From Brooklawnia sp049651565 (lineage in GTDB: Bacteria > Actinomycetota > Actinomycetes > Propionibacteriales > Propionibacteriaceae), in assembly GCF_049651565.1 (NCBI RefSeq), contig NZ_JBASCI010000113.1:1-32401 (forward strand): DNA of 32,401 bases, read 5' to 3'. Made by a program: the position numbers and the translations under genes. Positions 1 through 8,190 of the stretch are shown in pieces; within the stretch, counting starts at the first letter, position 1; each line of letters starts with the position of its first letter. Below the pieces are notes generated by a model. That model ran no database searches. It had not been told where the DNA came from and saw only the letters and a list, made by a program, of their open reading frames with translations.

Positions 1-80
1 TCGGCGCACGCCACCGCGAACCCGACCACGGCCCGCAGTTCGTCCATGGTCAGTTCGAAGTCACCCGACGAGGTCCGCAT
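1..80 (-). CDS. N-terminus of immunity-protein-like gene (cut by window edge)
   Basis: Only the first 26 codons are present, starting at ATG 78-80 on the minus strand and running off the left edge. The visible peptide contains the stretch DFELTMDELRAVVGFAVACA, which resembles the N-terminus of small actinobacterial proteins annotated as putative immunity proteins. That match is from memory of the family and rests on a short fragment. The start lies 18 bases beyond the stop of the upstream oxidoreductase on the same strand, so the two may be co-transcribed. There is no clear ribosome binding site. Function is not known from what is visible. Confidence 0.5.
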   Translation of the reverse strand, partial: MRTSSGDFELTMDELRAVVGFAVACA

Positions 81-98
81 GCGATCGATTCTGACAGT

Positions 99-1472
99 TC
101 AGCCTGGGCCGGCGAGCTCGGCCAGCCGCGCCAGTCCCGGACGCACCACAGCCCGGTACCGCTCGGCCGCCGCCTGCACCGCCGGGTCGTCGACCCGATC
201 AGGTGGCACCCGGGACGGGTTGATCGCCGTGCCCTGCGACCACGCCTTGATGTCCGGTTCGGCCGACAGCGCGCGGGCGGCCCGGTTGCCCAGCACCTGC
301 ATCCGCGCCCAGGACGCCAGGCTGTTTGACATCGGCGATGGGAAGCAGATCCGGTTCTTCTCATCGTCATTGGCCCTAGTGGCCTCGACGTAGCCGATCG
401 CCGCTGCGCTGAAGCACGGGAAGGCCGCCCGCACGGTCTGCAGGGTGATGGCGTCGCGTCCCCAGATCGGCACCAGCGGTGGATAGGTCAGCGCGGACGC
501 GGCGCAGTGCACCACCACCGCGTCCGCTGCGACCCCTACTTCGCCGTGGCTGAGCACCAGCCGGCCGGGTTCTACCCGGCGCAGGTAGCCGAGCCGGACC
601 ACGTCCTCGATGGTGGCCAACTGATCGATCTCCCATTGGGCGATGGTCGGGAGCTTCGCCATGGTGGGCATGACATTCCGGTCGATCCGGAGCATCACGC
701 CGGCGTCCTCGAGCCGCAGGAAGAGGTCCTCTATCGAGGAGGCGTCGATGGCGGCTTGCATGGTGTCGGCGGCCATCCCGGTCATGACGGTCGGATCGGG
801 CTGCACCCGGGCGCGGTTCAGCATCCAGGCATCACGTGGCCGCACCCAGCAGATCGCATCCGGTTCGACGCCATTGCCCAACAGCCAGGTGCAGGCGTCG
901 GTGGCGGTCTTCCCCGAGCCGACCACCACGTACCGGGACGGCGCCTCGGTCAGGTGGGCGAGCCCGTTGACGGGGACGACCTGGACGCCTTCGGCCACCT
1001 GGAACGGTGGTGGCGTGCGGGACGGGATATCGGGCTCGGCATACCGGGCGTCCACCACCCGCGCCGATTCCGACACCTGGTAGCGACGCCCGGACAGCAT
1101 CGAGGCGAACTGGTGCCCGCCGAGGTGGTTGCACGCTGGGTGGAAGCGCACCTGCCCGGACGCGAGCAGCCGTTCGAGCACCCGGGCGTAATAGGCGACC
1201 ACTTCGGCACCGAGGGCGCGCTCGTGAAGTCCCTTCTCCGGCCCGCGGGTCTGCAGCGTGCCGTTGCCGAGCAGTGTGGAGGCCACCCCGTATAACGCGG
1301 AAGCCTGGTGCAGCCTGACGAACGGGTACGCGTCCAGCCAGTGCCCGCCGGCTGCGTGCCGCCGGTCGACCAGCACGACGCGGACGTCGGCGTGGTCGAT
1401 GAGGGCGTCGACGAATGCCATGCCGCAGGCGCCTGCGCCCACCACCAGGTAGTCCGCATGGATCTCGGTCAT
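99..1472 (-). CDS. FAD/NAD(P)-binding oxidoreductase
   Basis: A 457-residue protein. Near the N-terminus it has a Rossmann dinucleotide-binding motif (VVGAGACGMAF, residues 10-20, GxGxxG) followed by an acidic-then-basic beta-2 end (VLVDRR), as in FAD-binding enzymes. A second nucleotide-binding motif, VVVGSGKTATDA, lies near residue 200, the pattern seen in flavin-containing monooxygenase-like and pyridine nucleotide-disulfide-type enzymes. The substrate cannot be read from sequence. ATG 1470-1472 was chosen because it directly precedes the Rossmann strand; the open frame continues about 66 codons further upstream, across punA on the other strand, without homology. It is divergent from punA across a 112-base gap. 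The immunity-like gene follows closely. No signal peptide is seen, so a cytoplasmic enzyme is likely. Confidence 0.8.
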   Translation of the reverse strand: MTEIHADYLVVGAGACGMAFVDALIDHADVRVVLVDRRHAAGGHWLDAYPFVRLHQASALYGVASTLLGNGTLQTRGPEKGLHERALGAEVVAYYARVLERLLASGQVRFHPACNHLGGHQFASMLSGRRYQVSESARVVDARYAEPDIPSRTPPPFQVAEGVQVVPVNGLAHLTEAPSRYVVVGSGKTATDACTWLLGNGVEPDAICWVRPRDAWMLNRARVQPDPTVMTGMAADTMQAAIDASSIEDLFLRLEDAGVMLRIDRNVMPTMAKLPTIAQWEIDQLATIEDVVRLGYLRRVEPGRLVLSHGEVGVAADAVVVHCAASALTYPPLVPIWGRDAITLQTVRAAFPCFSAAAIGYVEATRANDDEKNRICFPSPMSNSLASWARMQVLGNRAARALSAEPDIKAWSQGTAINPSRVPPDRVDDPAVQAAAERYRAVVRPGLARLAELAGPG

Positions 1473-1572
1473 GGGCGCATTGTCACCCCGGCAGTAGTAA
1501 GGGTCATCGGACCAGCGACGCAGATCGCGCACCGGCCCGTAGCGGTGCCCGACGAGCGGGGCTGGCCAGCGG

Positions 1573-1578
1573 TAACGT
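1573..1578 (+). promoter_or_regulatory. Putative -10 box of a leaderless punA transcript
   Basis: TAACGT fits the actinobacterial TANNNT -10 consensus and ends six bases before the punA ATG at 1585. No Shine-Dalgarno sequence precedes that ATG. Together these suggest transcription starting at or next to the start codon. No convincing -35 element is visible. Confidence 0.4.
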
Positions 1579-1584
1579 GCAGTC

Positions 1585-2403
1585 ATGACACTTGCAGACG
1601 ACCCCTTCGACGTCGCCCAGCGGGCGGCTGAAACCATCCGGTCCCGCACCGGCGTCCCCGACCACGACATCGCGCTGGTGCTCGGCTCCGGCTGGGCGGG
1701 TGCCGCGGCCCAGTTGGGTGACGTGGTGGCCGACCTGCCGGCCGCCGAGGTGGAGGGATTCGCCGCGCCTGCGGTGGCCGGTCATGGCGGCCGCATCGTC
1801 TCCATCGCGGTGTCCGGCACCGATGCACATGCGCTCGTCCTGGGTAGTCGCACCCACTTCTACGAGGGACGCGGGGTCCGGGCGGTCGCGCACGCGGTGC
1901 GGACGGCGGCCGCTGCCGGCGCGAGGACGATGGTGTTGACCAATGGTTGTGGCGGGCTGCGGCCGGAGTGGCCGGCTGGCACTGCGGTGCTGATCCGTGA
2001 CCACATCAACCTGACCGGGGCATCCCCGCTTGAGGGCGCCACCTTCGTAGACCTCACCGACCTTTACTCGGCGCGGCTGCGGGCCATCGCGCATGAGGTG
2101 GATCCGGCCTTGCCCGAGGGGGTGTACGTGCAGTTCCCCGGGCCGCACTACGAGACGCCGGCCGAGGTGCGGATGGCGTCCATCATCGGCGGTGACCTGG
2201 TGGGCATGTCGACCGCGCTGGAGGCGATCGCCGCCCGGCACGTCGGCCTGGAGGTGCTCGGCATGTCGCTGGTGACGAACCCGGCCGCGGGCATCTCACC
2301 CACCGCACTGTCACACGAAGAGGTGCTGGTGGCTGGACGCGAGGCCGCCCCGCGGCTGGCCGAACTGCTCGCGGCGATCGTCAGGAGGATCCTCGATGTT
2401 TGA
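1585..2403 (+). CDS. punA: Purine nucleoside phosphorylase
   Basis: A 272-residue trimeric-type (PNP/MTAP family) phosphorylase that cleaves purine (deoxy)nucleosides with phosphate to free base plus (deoxy)ribose-1-phosphate. Visible motifs are the phosphate-binding LVLGSGWAG (residues 31-39) and GSRTHFYEGR (87-96), TNGCGGL (119-125), the sugar/base-site GPHYETPAE (186-194), GMST (207-210) and the base-contacting SLVTNPAAG (228-236). Length is normal for the family. The start lacks a ribosome binding site but has a -10-like box immediately upstream. The stop overlaps the next gene by 8 bases, and an AGGAGG at 2383-2388 inside this gene serves that next gene, so the two are translationally coupled. 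The same gene pair is found in mycobacteria. Confidence 0.95.
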   Translation: MTLADDPFDVAQRAAETIRSRTGVPDHDIALVLGSGWAGAAAQLGDVVADLPAAEVEGFAAPAVAGHGGRIVSIAVSGTDAHALVLGSRTHFYEGRGVRAVAHAVRTAAAAGARTMVLTNGCGGLRPEWPAGTAVLIRDHINLTGASPLEGATFVDLTDLYSARLRAIAHEVDPALPEGVYVQFPGPHYETPAEVRMASIIGGDLVGMSTALEAIAARHVGLEVLGMSLVTNPAAGISPTALSHEEVLVAGREAAPRLAELLAAIVRRILDV

Positions 2404-4072
2404 TCGGGACGCGGTGCTGCGGTGGATTGCCGACGACCCGGACGAGGCCACCCGTGCCGAGCTGACCGAGTTGCTGGCCAAGGCGTCCCCGGGGTCGGAC
2501 GCCGAGGCCGAGCTCGCCGACCGGTTCGCCGGCTTTCTGCAGTTCGGCACCGCCGGCCTGCGCGGCGCGATCGGGGCGGGGCCGAACCGGATGAACCGTG
2601 CAGTGGTGATCCGGACCGCGGCCGGGTTGTGCGCGTGGCTCGCGGACGCGGTGGGCCCGGACTTCTCGGTCGTCATCGGCTGTGATGCCCGGTATGGGTC
2701 GGAGCAGTTCGCCCGTGACACCGCCGCCGTCGTCACCGCTGCCGGCGGCCGGGCGATGCTGTTGCCGCCGCGCCAGCCCACCCCCGTCCTCGCATTTGCG
2801 GTGCGCCACCTGGCCACCGACGCCGCAGTGATGGTGACCGCGTCCCACAACCCGCCGCAGGACAACGGTTACAAGGTGTACCTGGGTGGCCGGGCGGTCA
2901 CCGGCTCTGGGCAGGGAACGCAGATCGTGCCGCCTTACGACGCCGAGATCGCGGCGCGGATCAATGCGGTCGAATCGGTGTCGGCAGTGCCGCGCGCCGA
3001 GTCCGGCTGGACGCAGCTGGGTGACGAGGTGCGGCAGGCGTACTTGGCGCGGGTGGTTTCGTTGGTGCCGGCCGGGGGTCGGCCTGGCCTGCGGATCGCG
3101 CTCACCACAATGCACGGGGTGGGCGGCGACACTGTCCTGCGGGCGTTGCGGGGGGCGGGGTTCGACGACCTGCACGTGGTGGACGCCCAGTTCGAACCCG
3201 ACCCGGACTTCCCGACCGTGGCTTTTCCCAACCCCGAGGAGCCGGGCGCGCTCGACCTCGGGCTGGAGCTGGCGCAGCGGGTGGGGGCCGATATTCTGCT
3301 GGCCCTCGATCCGGACGCCGACCGCTGCTCGGTGGCGCTGCCGATGCGCTCCGGGTGGCGGCAACTGACCGGTGACCAGGTGGGTTGGCTGCTCGGCGAG
3401 CAGGCCGGGCAGGACGCGGCGCGCTCGGGTGGTGGGGTGCTTGCCTGCTCGATCGTGTCGTCGCGGATGCTGGAGCGCATTGCGGCCTCGCATGGGCTGG
3501 AGCACGCGTACACGCTGACCGGGTTCAAGTGGATCTCGCGGGTGGACGGGCTGGTCTTCGGCTACGAGGAGGCGATCGGCTACTGCGTCGACCCGGAATT
3601 CGTGCGCGACAAGGACGGCATCTCGGCTTGTCTTCGGGTGGCGCAGCTGGCCGCCACACTGGCCGGGGAGGGCGAGACGCTGGCGGACCTGCTCGACCGG
3701 CTGGAGCGACGGCACGGGGCGCACGCAACCGCGCCGCTCACCATCCGGGTGGCGGACCTGTCGCGAATCGAGCGGGTGATGGCGGGGCTGCGGGCGAGAC
3801 CGCCGGCCGAGCTGGCCGGTTCGCCGGTGGCCGAGTCGGCTGACCTGTCGGACGGCTGGCGCGGCCTGCCGCCAACGGATGCGCTGTGGTTCCGCACCGA
3901 GGTGGACGACCGCGTTGTCGTGCGGCCGTCGGGCACCGAGCCGAAGCTGAAGTGCTACCTGGAGTCGATCGTGCCGGTGGAAGGTGATTTGCAGGACGCC
4001 CGGGAGCAGGCCGCCGCCCGGGTTGCGGCGGTGCGTGCGGACATGCAGCGGTTGATCGACGCCGCCGGGTAG
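2396..4072 (+). CDS. pmmB: Phospho-sugar mutase (phosphomannomutase/phosphoglucomutase superfamily, possible phosphopentomutase)
   Basis: A 558-residue alpha-D-phosphohexomutase, the long class that includes mycobacterial PmmB and human PGM2. The catalytic phosphoserine loop is TASHNPPQDNGYK with Ser150; the metal loop is DPDADR (305-310); the sugar-binding loop is EEAIGY; the phosphate-binding loop is RPSGTEPK near residue 510. All four active-site loops are intact. The ATG at 2396 has an AGGAGG seven bases upstream and overlaps the punA stop. Annotation as phosphomannomutase is conventional. Because PGM2-type enzymes can interconvert pentose-1- and pentose-5-phosphates, and because this gene is coupled to a nucleoside phosphorylase, action on ribose-1-phosphate or deoxyribose-1-phosphate is a reasonable inference. 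The enzyme should be cytoplasmic. Confidence 0.9.
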   Translation: MFDRDAVLRWIADDPDEATRAELTELLAKASPGSDAEAELADRFAGFLQFGTAGLRGAIGAGPNRMNRAVVIRTAAGLCAWLADAVGPDFSVVIGCDARYGSEQFARDTAAVVTAAGGRAMLLPPRQPTPVLAFAVRHLATDAAVMVTASHNPPQDNGYKVYLGGRAVTGSGQGTQIVPPYDAEIAARINAVESVSAVPRAESGWTQLGDEVRQAYLARVVSLVPAGGRPGLRIALTTMHGVGGDTVLRALRGAGFDDLHVVDAQFEPDPDFPTVAFPNPEEPGALDLGLELAQRVGADILLALDPDADRCSVALPMRSGWRQLTGDQVGWLLGEQAGQDAARSGGGVLACSIVSSRMLERIAASHGLEHAYTLTGFKWISRVDGLVFGYEEAIGYCVDPEFVRDKDGISACLRVAQLAATLAGEGETLADLLDRLERRHGAHATAPLTIRVADLSRIERVMAGLRARPPAELAGSPVAESADLSDGWRGLPPTDALWFRTEVDDRVVVRPSGTEPKLKCYLESIVPVEGDLQDAREQAAARVAAVRADMQRLIDAAG

Positions 4073-4400
4073 GGCGGCTGGGCTGGCAGTTCGGTGAGTA
4101 GTTCTCCCCGGCGCACTTCCCCCGGCGCTCTTGCCAGCGCTCTTCCCGACGCTCCGAACAGTCCTCAGGCGCCCGGCCCGTTTGATACCCGCGCTCCACG
4201 ACCCTTCGCATGGGCCGCCTCACGTTGCCCCTGGGCCTGTTCCGCACCGGCCCGTCTGTTCCACCTGTCGCCAGTCTGCAGCCCCAGCGGACCTACGACC
4301 CCGTTCCCCAAAGCTGCAATGCGGAAAATATAGGAACACGTTTTCTAGATCAACGGTTCGGAGGACGATTTTTGTCAGTCCTGCCCGGTTGACTTGTCCC
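4073..4400. other. Intergenic gap between pmmB and the HNH gene
   Basis: 328 bases without a convincing gene. The last 110 bases (about 4290-4400) are clearly more AT-rich than their surroundings and contain runs such as GGAAAATATAGGAAC and TTTTCTAGATC, so a promoter for the downstream HNH gene is likely there, although no clean -35/-10 pair can be assigned. The open frame of the HNH gene extends through this gap to 4131, but that extension has no family resemblance. No clear terminator for pmmB was found. Confidence 0.45.
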
Positions 4401-5846
4401 ATGAACGATTCACCGGCACCAGACGAAGAAGTCTTCGAGCCGCCGCCGCCCGGCGATGTTCGGGCGGCGTTCGCCGCCCTGGACCACGCCCACCAGCAAC
4501 GGTTGGCCGCCGAGGTTGGCGAGTTGGTGGCCATCGTGCACGCCGCCGACCTCTATCAGGTCGATCAGGAAGCCGTGCTGGACGGCATGGAACGGCTGGT
4601 CCAGCCCGGCCATGACGGCACACCGCTGGTGGGTGAGTTCCTGGCCACCGAGATCGGCCCACTGCTCGGTGTCTCACCGCAGTCGGCGATGGGCCGGATC
4701 GGGGATGCCCTCGACCTGCGGCACCGACTCCCCAGACTCTGGACCACCGTGCTGGCCGGGCAGGTGCAGGTGTGGCAGGCGTTGAAGGTCTGCCAGGCCA
4801 CCGCCCAACTCTCCGCGGAGGCGGCCGCCCGGGTGGACAAACAGTTGGCGGACGCGTTGCCGGCGTGGCCGTGGCCGCGAGTCATCCGGGCGCTGCCGGC
4901 CTGGATCATCGAAGCCGACCCGGACACCGCCCGGGCACGGGCCGAAGCGGCAGCCAACGCCCGCGGGGTGCATGTGTCGCAGATCAACGACGGCCACATC
5001 ATCTTGTGGGGCCAGTTGGACGCCGCCGACGGGATCGACTTCGACAACGCCATCAACCAGATCGCCGCCAGCCTGCCCAACGACCCCACCGCTGCCGGTG
5101 GCAGCGACCTGGACGCCCGCCGCGCCGCCGCCGTCGGCATCCTGGCCCGCACCGCGTTCGGGCAGAACACGCTGCCAACCCACACCCTGGTCGTCCACAT
5201 CGCGGCCCATGACCCCGCCATCGCCCAGGACAAGGTGGACATGGGTGCGGCGTACGTCGACAAGTGGGGTCCGCTGCTCACCGAGCAGCTGCCGCGGTTC
5301 CTCGCCGGTAGCAAGGTGATCGTGCGGCCGATCATCGACCCGGCCAGCATCGGCGCCGTTGATGCCCACCACCCGACCGGTGTGATGCGGTTCGCCGTCG
5401 AACAACGCAACCCCGTCGACGTGTTCCCCTACGGCACCCGCGCCGCCGCAAACTGCGACCTGGACCACACCATCCCCTACACCCTGGGCGAAGTGGGGCA
5501 GACGCATCTGGGGAACCTCGGGCCGCTGTCCAGGTTCACCCACCGCGCCAAGACCTTCGGCGGCTGGCGCCTGGAGCAGCCCGAGCCGGGTGTGTTCCGC
5601 TGGACCTCACCGGCCGGCTACCAATACCTCGTTACCGCAGACGGCACCACCCGCATCCAAGCACCCGAAGCCGAGGCCGAGGCAGAACCAGAACAAGCCG
5701 GTGTCGACACCGAGGCGGGGCCGGAAGCCGGGGCCGACAATGAGACCGAATCAACCGCCACCGAGACCCAACCCACCCAGGAGACCGAACCACCCGCGCA
5801 AGCCAAGCTTCCAGAAGAAACCGAAACGCTGGGCGAGGCCGGCTGA
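4401..5846 (+). CDS. DUF222 / HNH-type protein (13E12 repeat family-like)
   Basis: A 481-residue member of the large actinobacterial DUF222 family, which ends in an HNH nuclease fold and is often multicopy. Residues 1 to about 330 form the helical DUF222 region. The HNH part reads CDLDHTIPY, then GNLGPLSRFTHRAKTFGGW, then FRWTSPAGYQYLV. The Asp-His, Asn and His of the HNH core are present, but the Cys pairs that bind structural zinc in many members are replaced (VFPYG where VFPGC is common; PLSRF where PLCRR is common). This substitution also occurs in a recognisable subfamily. The last 60 residues or so are a low-complexity acidic tail rich in Glu, Thr and Pro. The ATG at 4401 gives a typical N-terminus, but no ribosome binding site precedes it. 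Biological role is unknown; mobile-element association is often suspected for the family. Confidence 0.85.
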   Translation: MNDSPAPDEEVFEPPPPGDVRAAFAALDHAHQQRLAAEVGELVAIVHAADLYQVDQEAVLDGMERLVQPGHDGTPLVGEFLATEIGPLLGVSPQSAMGRIGDALDLRHRLPRLWTTVLAGQVQVWQALKVCQATAQLSAEAAARVDKQLADALPAWPWPRVIRALPAWIIEADPDTARARAEAAANARGVHVSQINDGHIILWGQLDAADGIDFDNAINQIAASLPNDPTAAGGSDLDARRAAAVGILARTAFGQNTLPTHTLVVHIAAHDPAIAQDKVDMGAAYVDKWGPLLTEQLPRFLAGSKVIVRPIIDPASIGAVDAHHPTGVMRFAVEQRNPVDVFPYGTRAAANCDLDHTIPYTLGEVGQTHLGNLGPLSRFTHRAKTFGGWRLEQPEPGVFRWTSPAGYQYLVTADGTTRIQAPEAEAEAEPEQAGVDTEAGPEAGADNETESTATETQPTQETEPPAQAKLPEETETLGEAG

Positions 5847-6036
5847 GCGCTGGTCCCCCTCCGGCCGGGAACGCCTGGATCCGCCGAGCAGTCGATCTGC
5901 TTCGACGTGCCCTCGCGCGATCACACCCTCGCGTGAGAGAAAGCCCGTGCCCCCGGGAGCCTGTGGCCGGGTGACGCGTCGGCACGCCCTGATCTTGTGC
6001 CAGCAAAGCAGTCCATCCGACCCTAGCCACCGGGTG

Positions 6037-6053
6037 GGGCGTCCAGCACGCCC
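6037..6053 (-). terminator. Hairpin just past the end of the nucleoside operon
   Basis: GGGCGT and ACGCCC form a six-base-pair stem around the loop CCAGC, four bases beyond the deoC stop codon on the minus strand. There is no T-tract, so it is only a candidate terminator or 3' end stabiliser. The remainder of the 211-base convergent gap (5847-6057) holds nothing else I can assign. Confidence 0.35.
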
Positions 6054-6057
6054 GAAA

Positions 6058-6708
6058 TCACTCCGGCAGTTCGGCCAGGATCGCCGCGCTGGCCGACAGG
6101 CCCAGCCGGGTAGCGCCCGCCCGAACCATGGCCTGCGCGGCCTCCGCCGTCCTGATACCGCCCGAAGCCTTCACCCCGAGTCGTCCACCGACGGTGGCCG
6201 CAATCAGCTCCACCGCAGGCACCGATGCACCGCCCGACGGATGGAATCCGGTGGAGGTCTTCACGAAGTCGGCTCCGGCGTCCTCGGCCGCCCGGCAGCA
6301 GGCGACGATCTCGTCGTCGGTCAGTGCCGCCGACTCGATGATCACCTTGAGCAACGCCGATCCGCAGGCGTCCTTCACTGCGGCGATGTCGCCGCGCACC
6401 GCCTCGAAGTCGCCCTCCTTCACCTGGCGCAGGTTCACCACCATGTCGACCTCGTCGGCGCCCTCGGCAACCGAACGGGCCGCCTCGGCCGCCTTCACCT
6501 CGGTCTTGTGGGCACCGGACGGGAATCCGCAAACTGTCGCCACCTTCAGCCCTTCCGGTACGTCGATGGGCAACTGGTTGGGCGAGACGCACACCGAGAA
6601 CGTCCCCAGCCGCGCCGCCTCGGCGACCAGCGCAGCGACATCGTCCGACGTCGACTCCGGCTTGAGCAGGGTGTGGTCAATCAGCTTGGCCAGTTCGGCA
6701 CGCTTCAC
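6058..6708 (-). CDS. deoC: Deoxyribose-phosphate aldolase
   Basis: A 216-residue class I aldolase that splits 2-deoxyribose-5-phosphate into acetaldehyde and glyceraldehyde-3-phosphate, the last step of deoxynucleoside breakdown. Visible active-site elements are VDMVVN with Asp88, the Schiff-base lysine in GADFVKTSTGF (Lys150), and VKASGGIRT with Lys180. Length is typical for actinobacterial DeoC. The start is GTG at 6706-6708, overlapping the stop of the preceding small gene by four bases (GTGA), with GGAGGAG at 6714-6720 as its ribosome binding site. It is the last gene of the minus-strand nucleoside operon. Confidence 0.95.
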   Translation of the reverse strand: MKRAELAKLIDHTLLKPESTSDDVAALVAEAARLGTFSVCVSPNQLPIDVPEGLKVATVCGFPSGAHKTEVKAAEAARSVAEGADEVDMVVNLRQVKEGDFEAVRGDIAAVKDACGSALLKVIIESAALTDDEIVACCRAAEDAGADFVKTSTGFHPSGGASVPAVELIAATVGGRLGVKASGGIRTAEAAQAMVRAGATRLGLSASAAILAELPE

Positions 6709-6872
6709 TTCAGCTCCTCCTCGTCCAGTTCGACGACTTCCTCCTGCTCGGCCCGGTCCACCGGGTCGGCCTCCACTGTCGGTTCGGGTGGAGTGGCCTC
6801 GTACTCCTCGGGATGCGCGGGCTCCTCAGGGGTGTACTCGTCCAACTCGTTCGGGTCAGGGCTGATTGTCAT
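6705..6872 (-). CDS. 55-residue acidic protein inside the nucleoside operon
   Basis: The protein starts at ATG 6870-6872, preceded by a near-perfect Shine-Dalgarno AGGAGGTG at 6878-6885 with a five-base gap, which supports real translation. About 20 of 55 residues are Asp or Glu, only a Lys and an Arg are basic, and Pro is frequent in the middle (EYTPEEPAHPEEYEATPPEP). It ends in a run of acidic residues followed by LK. No membrane segment, cysteine or known domain is seen, and it is probably disordered. It lies 16 bases after deoA and overlaps deoC by four bases. Its product, or merely its translation, could couple deoA to deoC. I do not recognise a family. Confidence 0.75.
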   Translation of the reverse strand: MTISPDPNELDEYTPEEPAHPEEYEATPPEPTVEADPVDRAEQEEVVELDEEELK

Positions 6873-6888
6873 GCCTGCACCTCCTGGT

Positions 6889-8190
6889 TCATTCGATCCG
6901 CTCCAGCACGATGGACGACACCTCGGGCGACGCATCGCCGATCTCGATCGCCCCGTCGAGCGCCTCCAGCGCGCGCCCGAATCGCTCCGGGGTCTCGGTG
7001 TGCAGTGTCAACAGCGGCTGGCCCTTCGATACCCGGTCCCCGGGCTTGGCATGCACCTCCACACCAGCCGTCGCCTGAACCGGGTCGCCACTGCGGGCCC
7101 GGCCGGCACCCAGCCGCCAGGCGGCCACGCCGACCTGCAGCGCGTCGACCCGACTGAGCACCCCGTCCCGCTCCGCCGAGACAGTTTCGGTGTGCGGCGC
7201 CACAGGCAGCGGAGCGTCCGGGTCACCACCCTGGGCGCGGATCATCGCCCGCCAGACGTCCATCGCCCGGCCGTCCGCCAGCGCGGCAGCAGGATCAGCC
7301 TCCGGCCGACCGGCTGCGGTCAGCATCTCCTCGGCGAGCGCCAGGGTCAACTCGACCACGTCCGACGGACCGCCGCCAGCCAGCACCTCGACCGACTCCC
7401 GCACCTCGAGCGCGTTGCCGGCGGTCAGCCCCAGCGGGGTGGACATGTCGGTGAGCAGTGCCACCGTGTTCACCCCGGCGTCCGTGCCCAGGTCAACCAT
7501 GGTGCGCGCCAGTTCGCGGGCACTGTCGAGGCTCTTCATGAACGCCCCCGAGCCCACCTTCACGTCGAGCACCAGCGAGTCGGTGCCCTCGGCGATCTTC
7601 TTCGACATGATCGAAGACGCGATCAGCGGCACGCAGTCAACCGTTGCAGTGGTGTCGCGCAGCGCATACAGCTTCTTGTCGGCCGGAGCCAGCCCAGTCC
7701 CGGCCGCGCAGATCACCGCGCCCACGTCCCGCAATTGCGCCATGATCTCGTCATTGCTGAGGGACGCCCGCCAGCCCGGTATCGACTCCAGCTTGTCCAG
7801 CGTCCCACCGGTGTGCCCCAGGCCTCGTCCCGAAAGCTGCGGTACGGCGACCCCGAAGACTGCTACCAGTGGAGCCAGCGGGAGGGTGATCTTGTCCCCC
7901 ACCCCGCCGGTGGAGTGCTTGTCCGCCGTCCGCCTGCCCAGCCCCGAGAAGTCCATCCGCTGCCCGGAGTTGATCATCGCGGCGGTCCACCGGGCGATCT
8001 CGGTCCGCGTCATCCCGTTCAGGAAGATGGCCATGGCAAGGGCGGACATCTGCTCCTCAGCGACCACGCCGCGGGTGTACGCGTCGATCACCCAGTCGAT
8101 CTGGGCATCCGACAGCAGCTGCCGATCCCGCTTGGTGCGGATCACATCGACGGCGTCGAACGGCTCGACCGCATTGCCTGCCGAAGTCAT
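6889..8190 (-). CDS. deoA: Thymidine (pyrimidine-nucleoside) phosphorylase
   Basis: A 433-residue member of the thymidine/anthranilate phosphoribosyltransferase-fold family that converts thymidine or deoxyuridine plus phosphate to the base and deoxyribose-1-phosphate. The phosphate-binding motif KHSTGGVGDK spans residues 91-100 and is followed by SGRGLGHTGGTLDKLESIPG (about 120-139), the family signature. IASSIMSKKIAEG and LDVKVGSGAFMK follow, both typical substrate-site segments. The C-terminal alpha/beta domain is present. The ATG overlaps the cdd stop by four bases (8187-8190). Length is normal and no lesion is seen. Confidence 0.95.
   Translation of the reverse strand: MTSAGNAVEPFDAVDVIRTKRDRQLLSDAQIDWVIDAYTRGVVAEEQMSALAMAIFLNGMTRTEIARWTAAMINSGQRMDFSGLGRRTADKHSTGGVGDKITLPLAPLVAVFGVAVPQLSGRGLGHTGGTLDKLESIPGWRASLSNDEIMAQLRDVGAVICAAGTGLAPADKKLYALRDTTATVDCVPLIASSIMSKKIAEGTDSLVLDVKVGSGAFMKSLDSARELARTMVDLGTDAGVNTVALLTDMSTPLGLTAGNALEVRESVEVLAGGGPSDVVELTLALAEEMLTAAGRPEADPAAALADGRAMDVWRAMIRAQGGDPDAPLPVAPHTETVSAERDGVLSRVDALQVGVAAWRLGAGRARSGDPVQATAGVEVHAKPGDRVSKGQPLLTLHTETPERFGRALEALDGAIEIGDASPEVSSIVLERIE

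Noticed and set aside
5640..5846. Tandem repeat in the tail of the HNH gene
   Set aside because: The EAEAEAEPE-like stretch is low-complexity acidic coding sequence without a fixed repeat unit.
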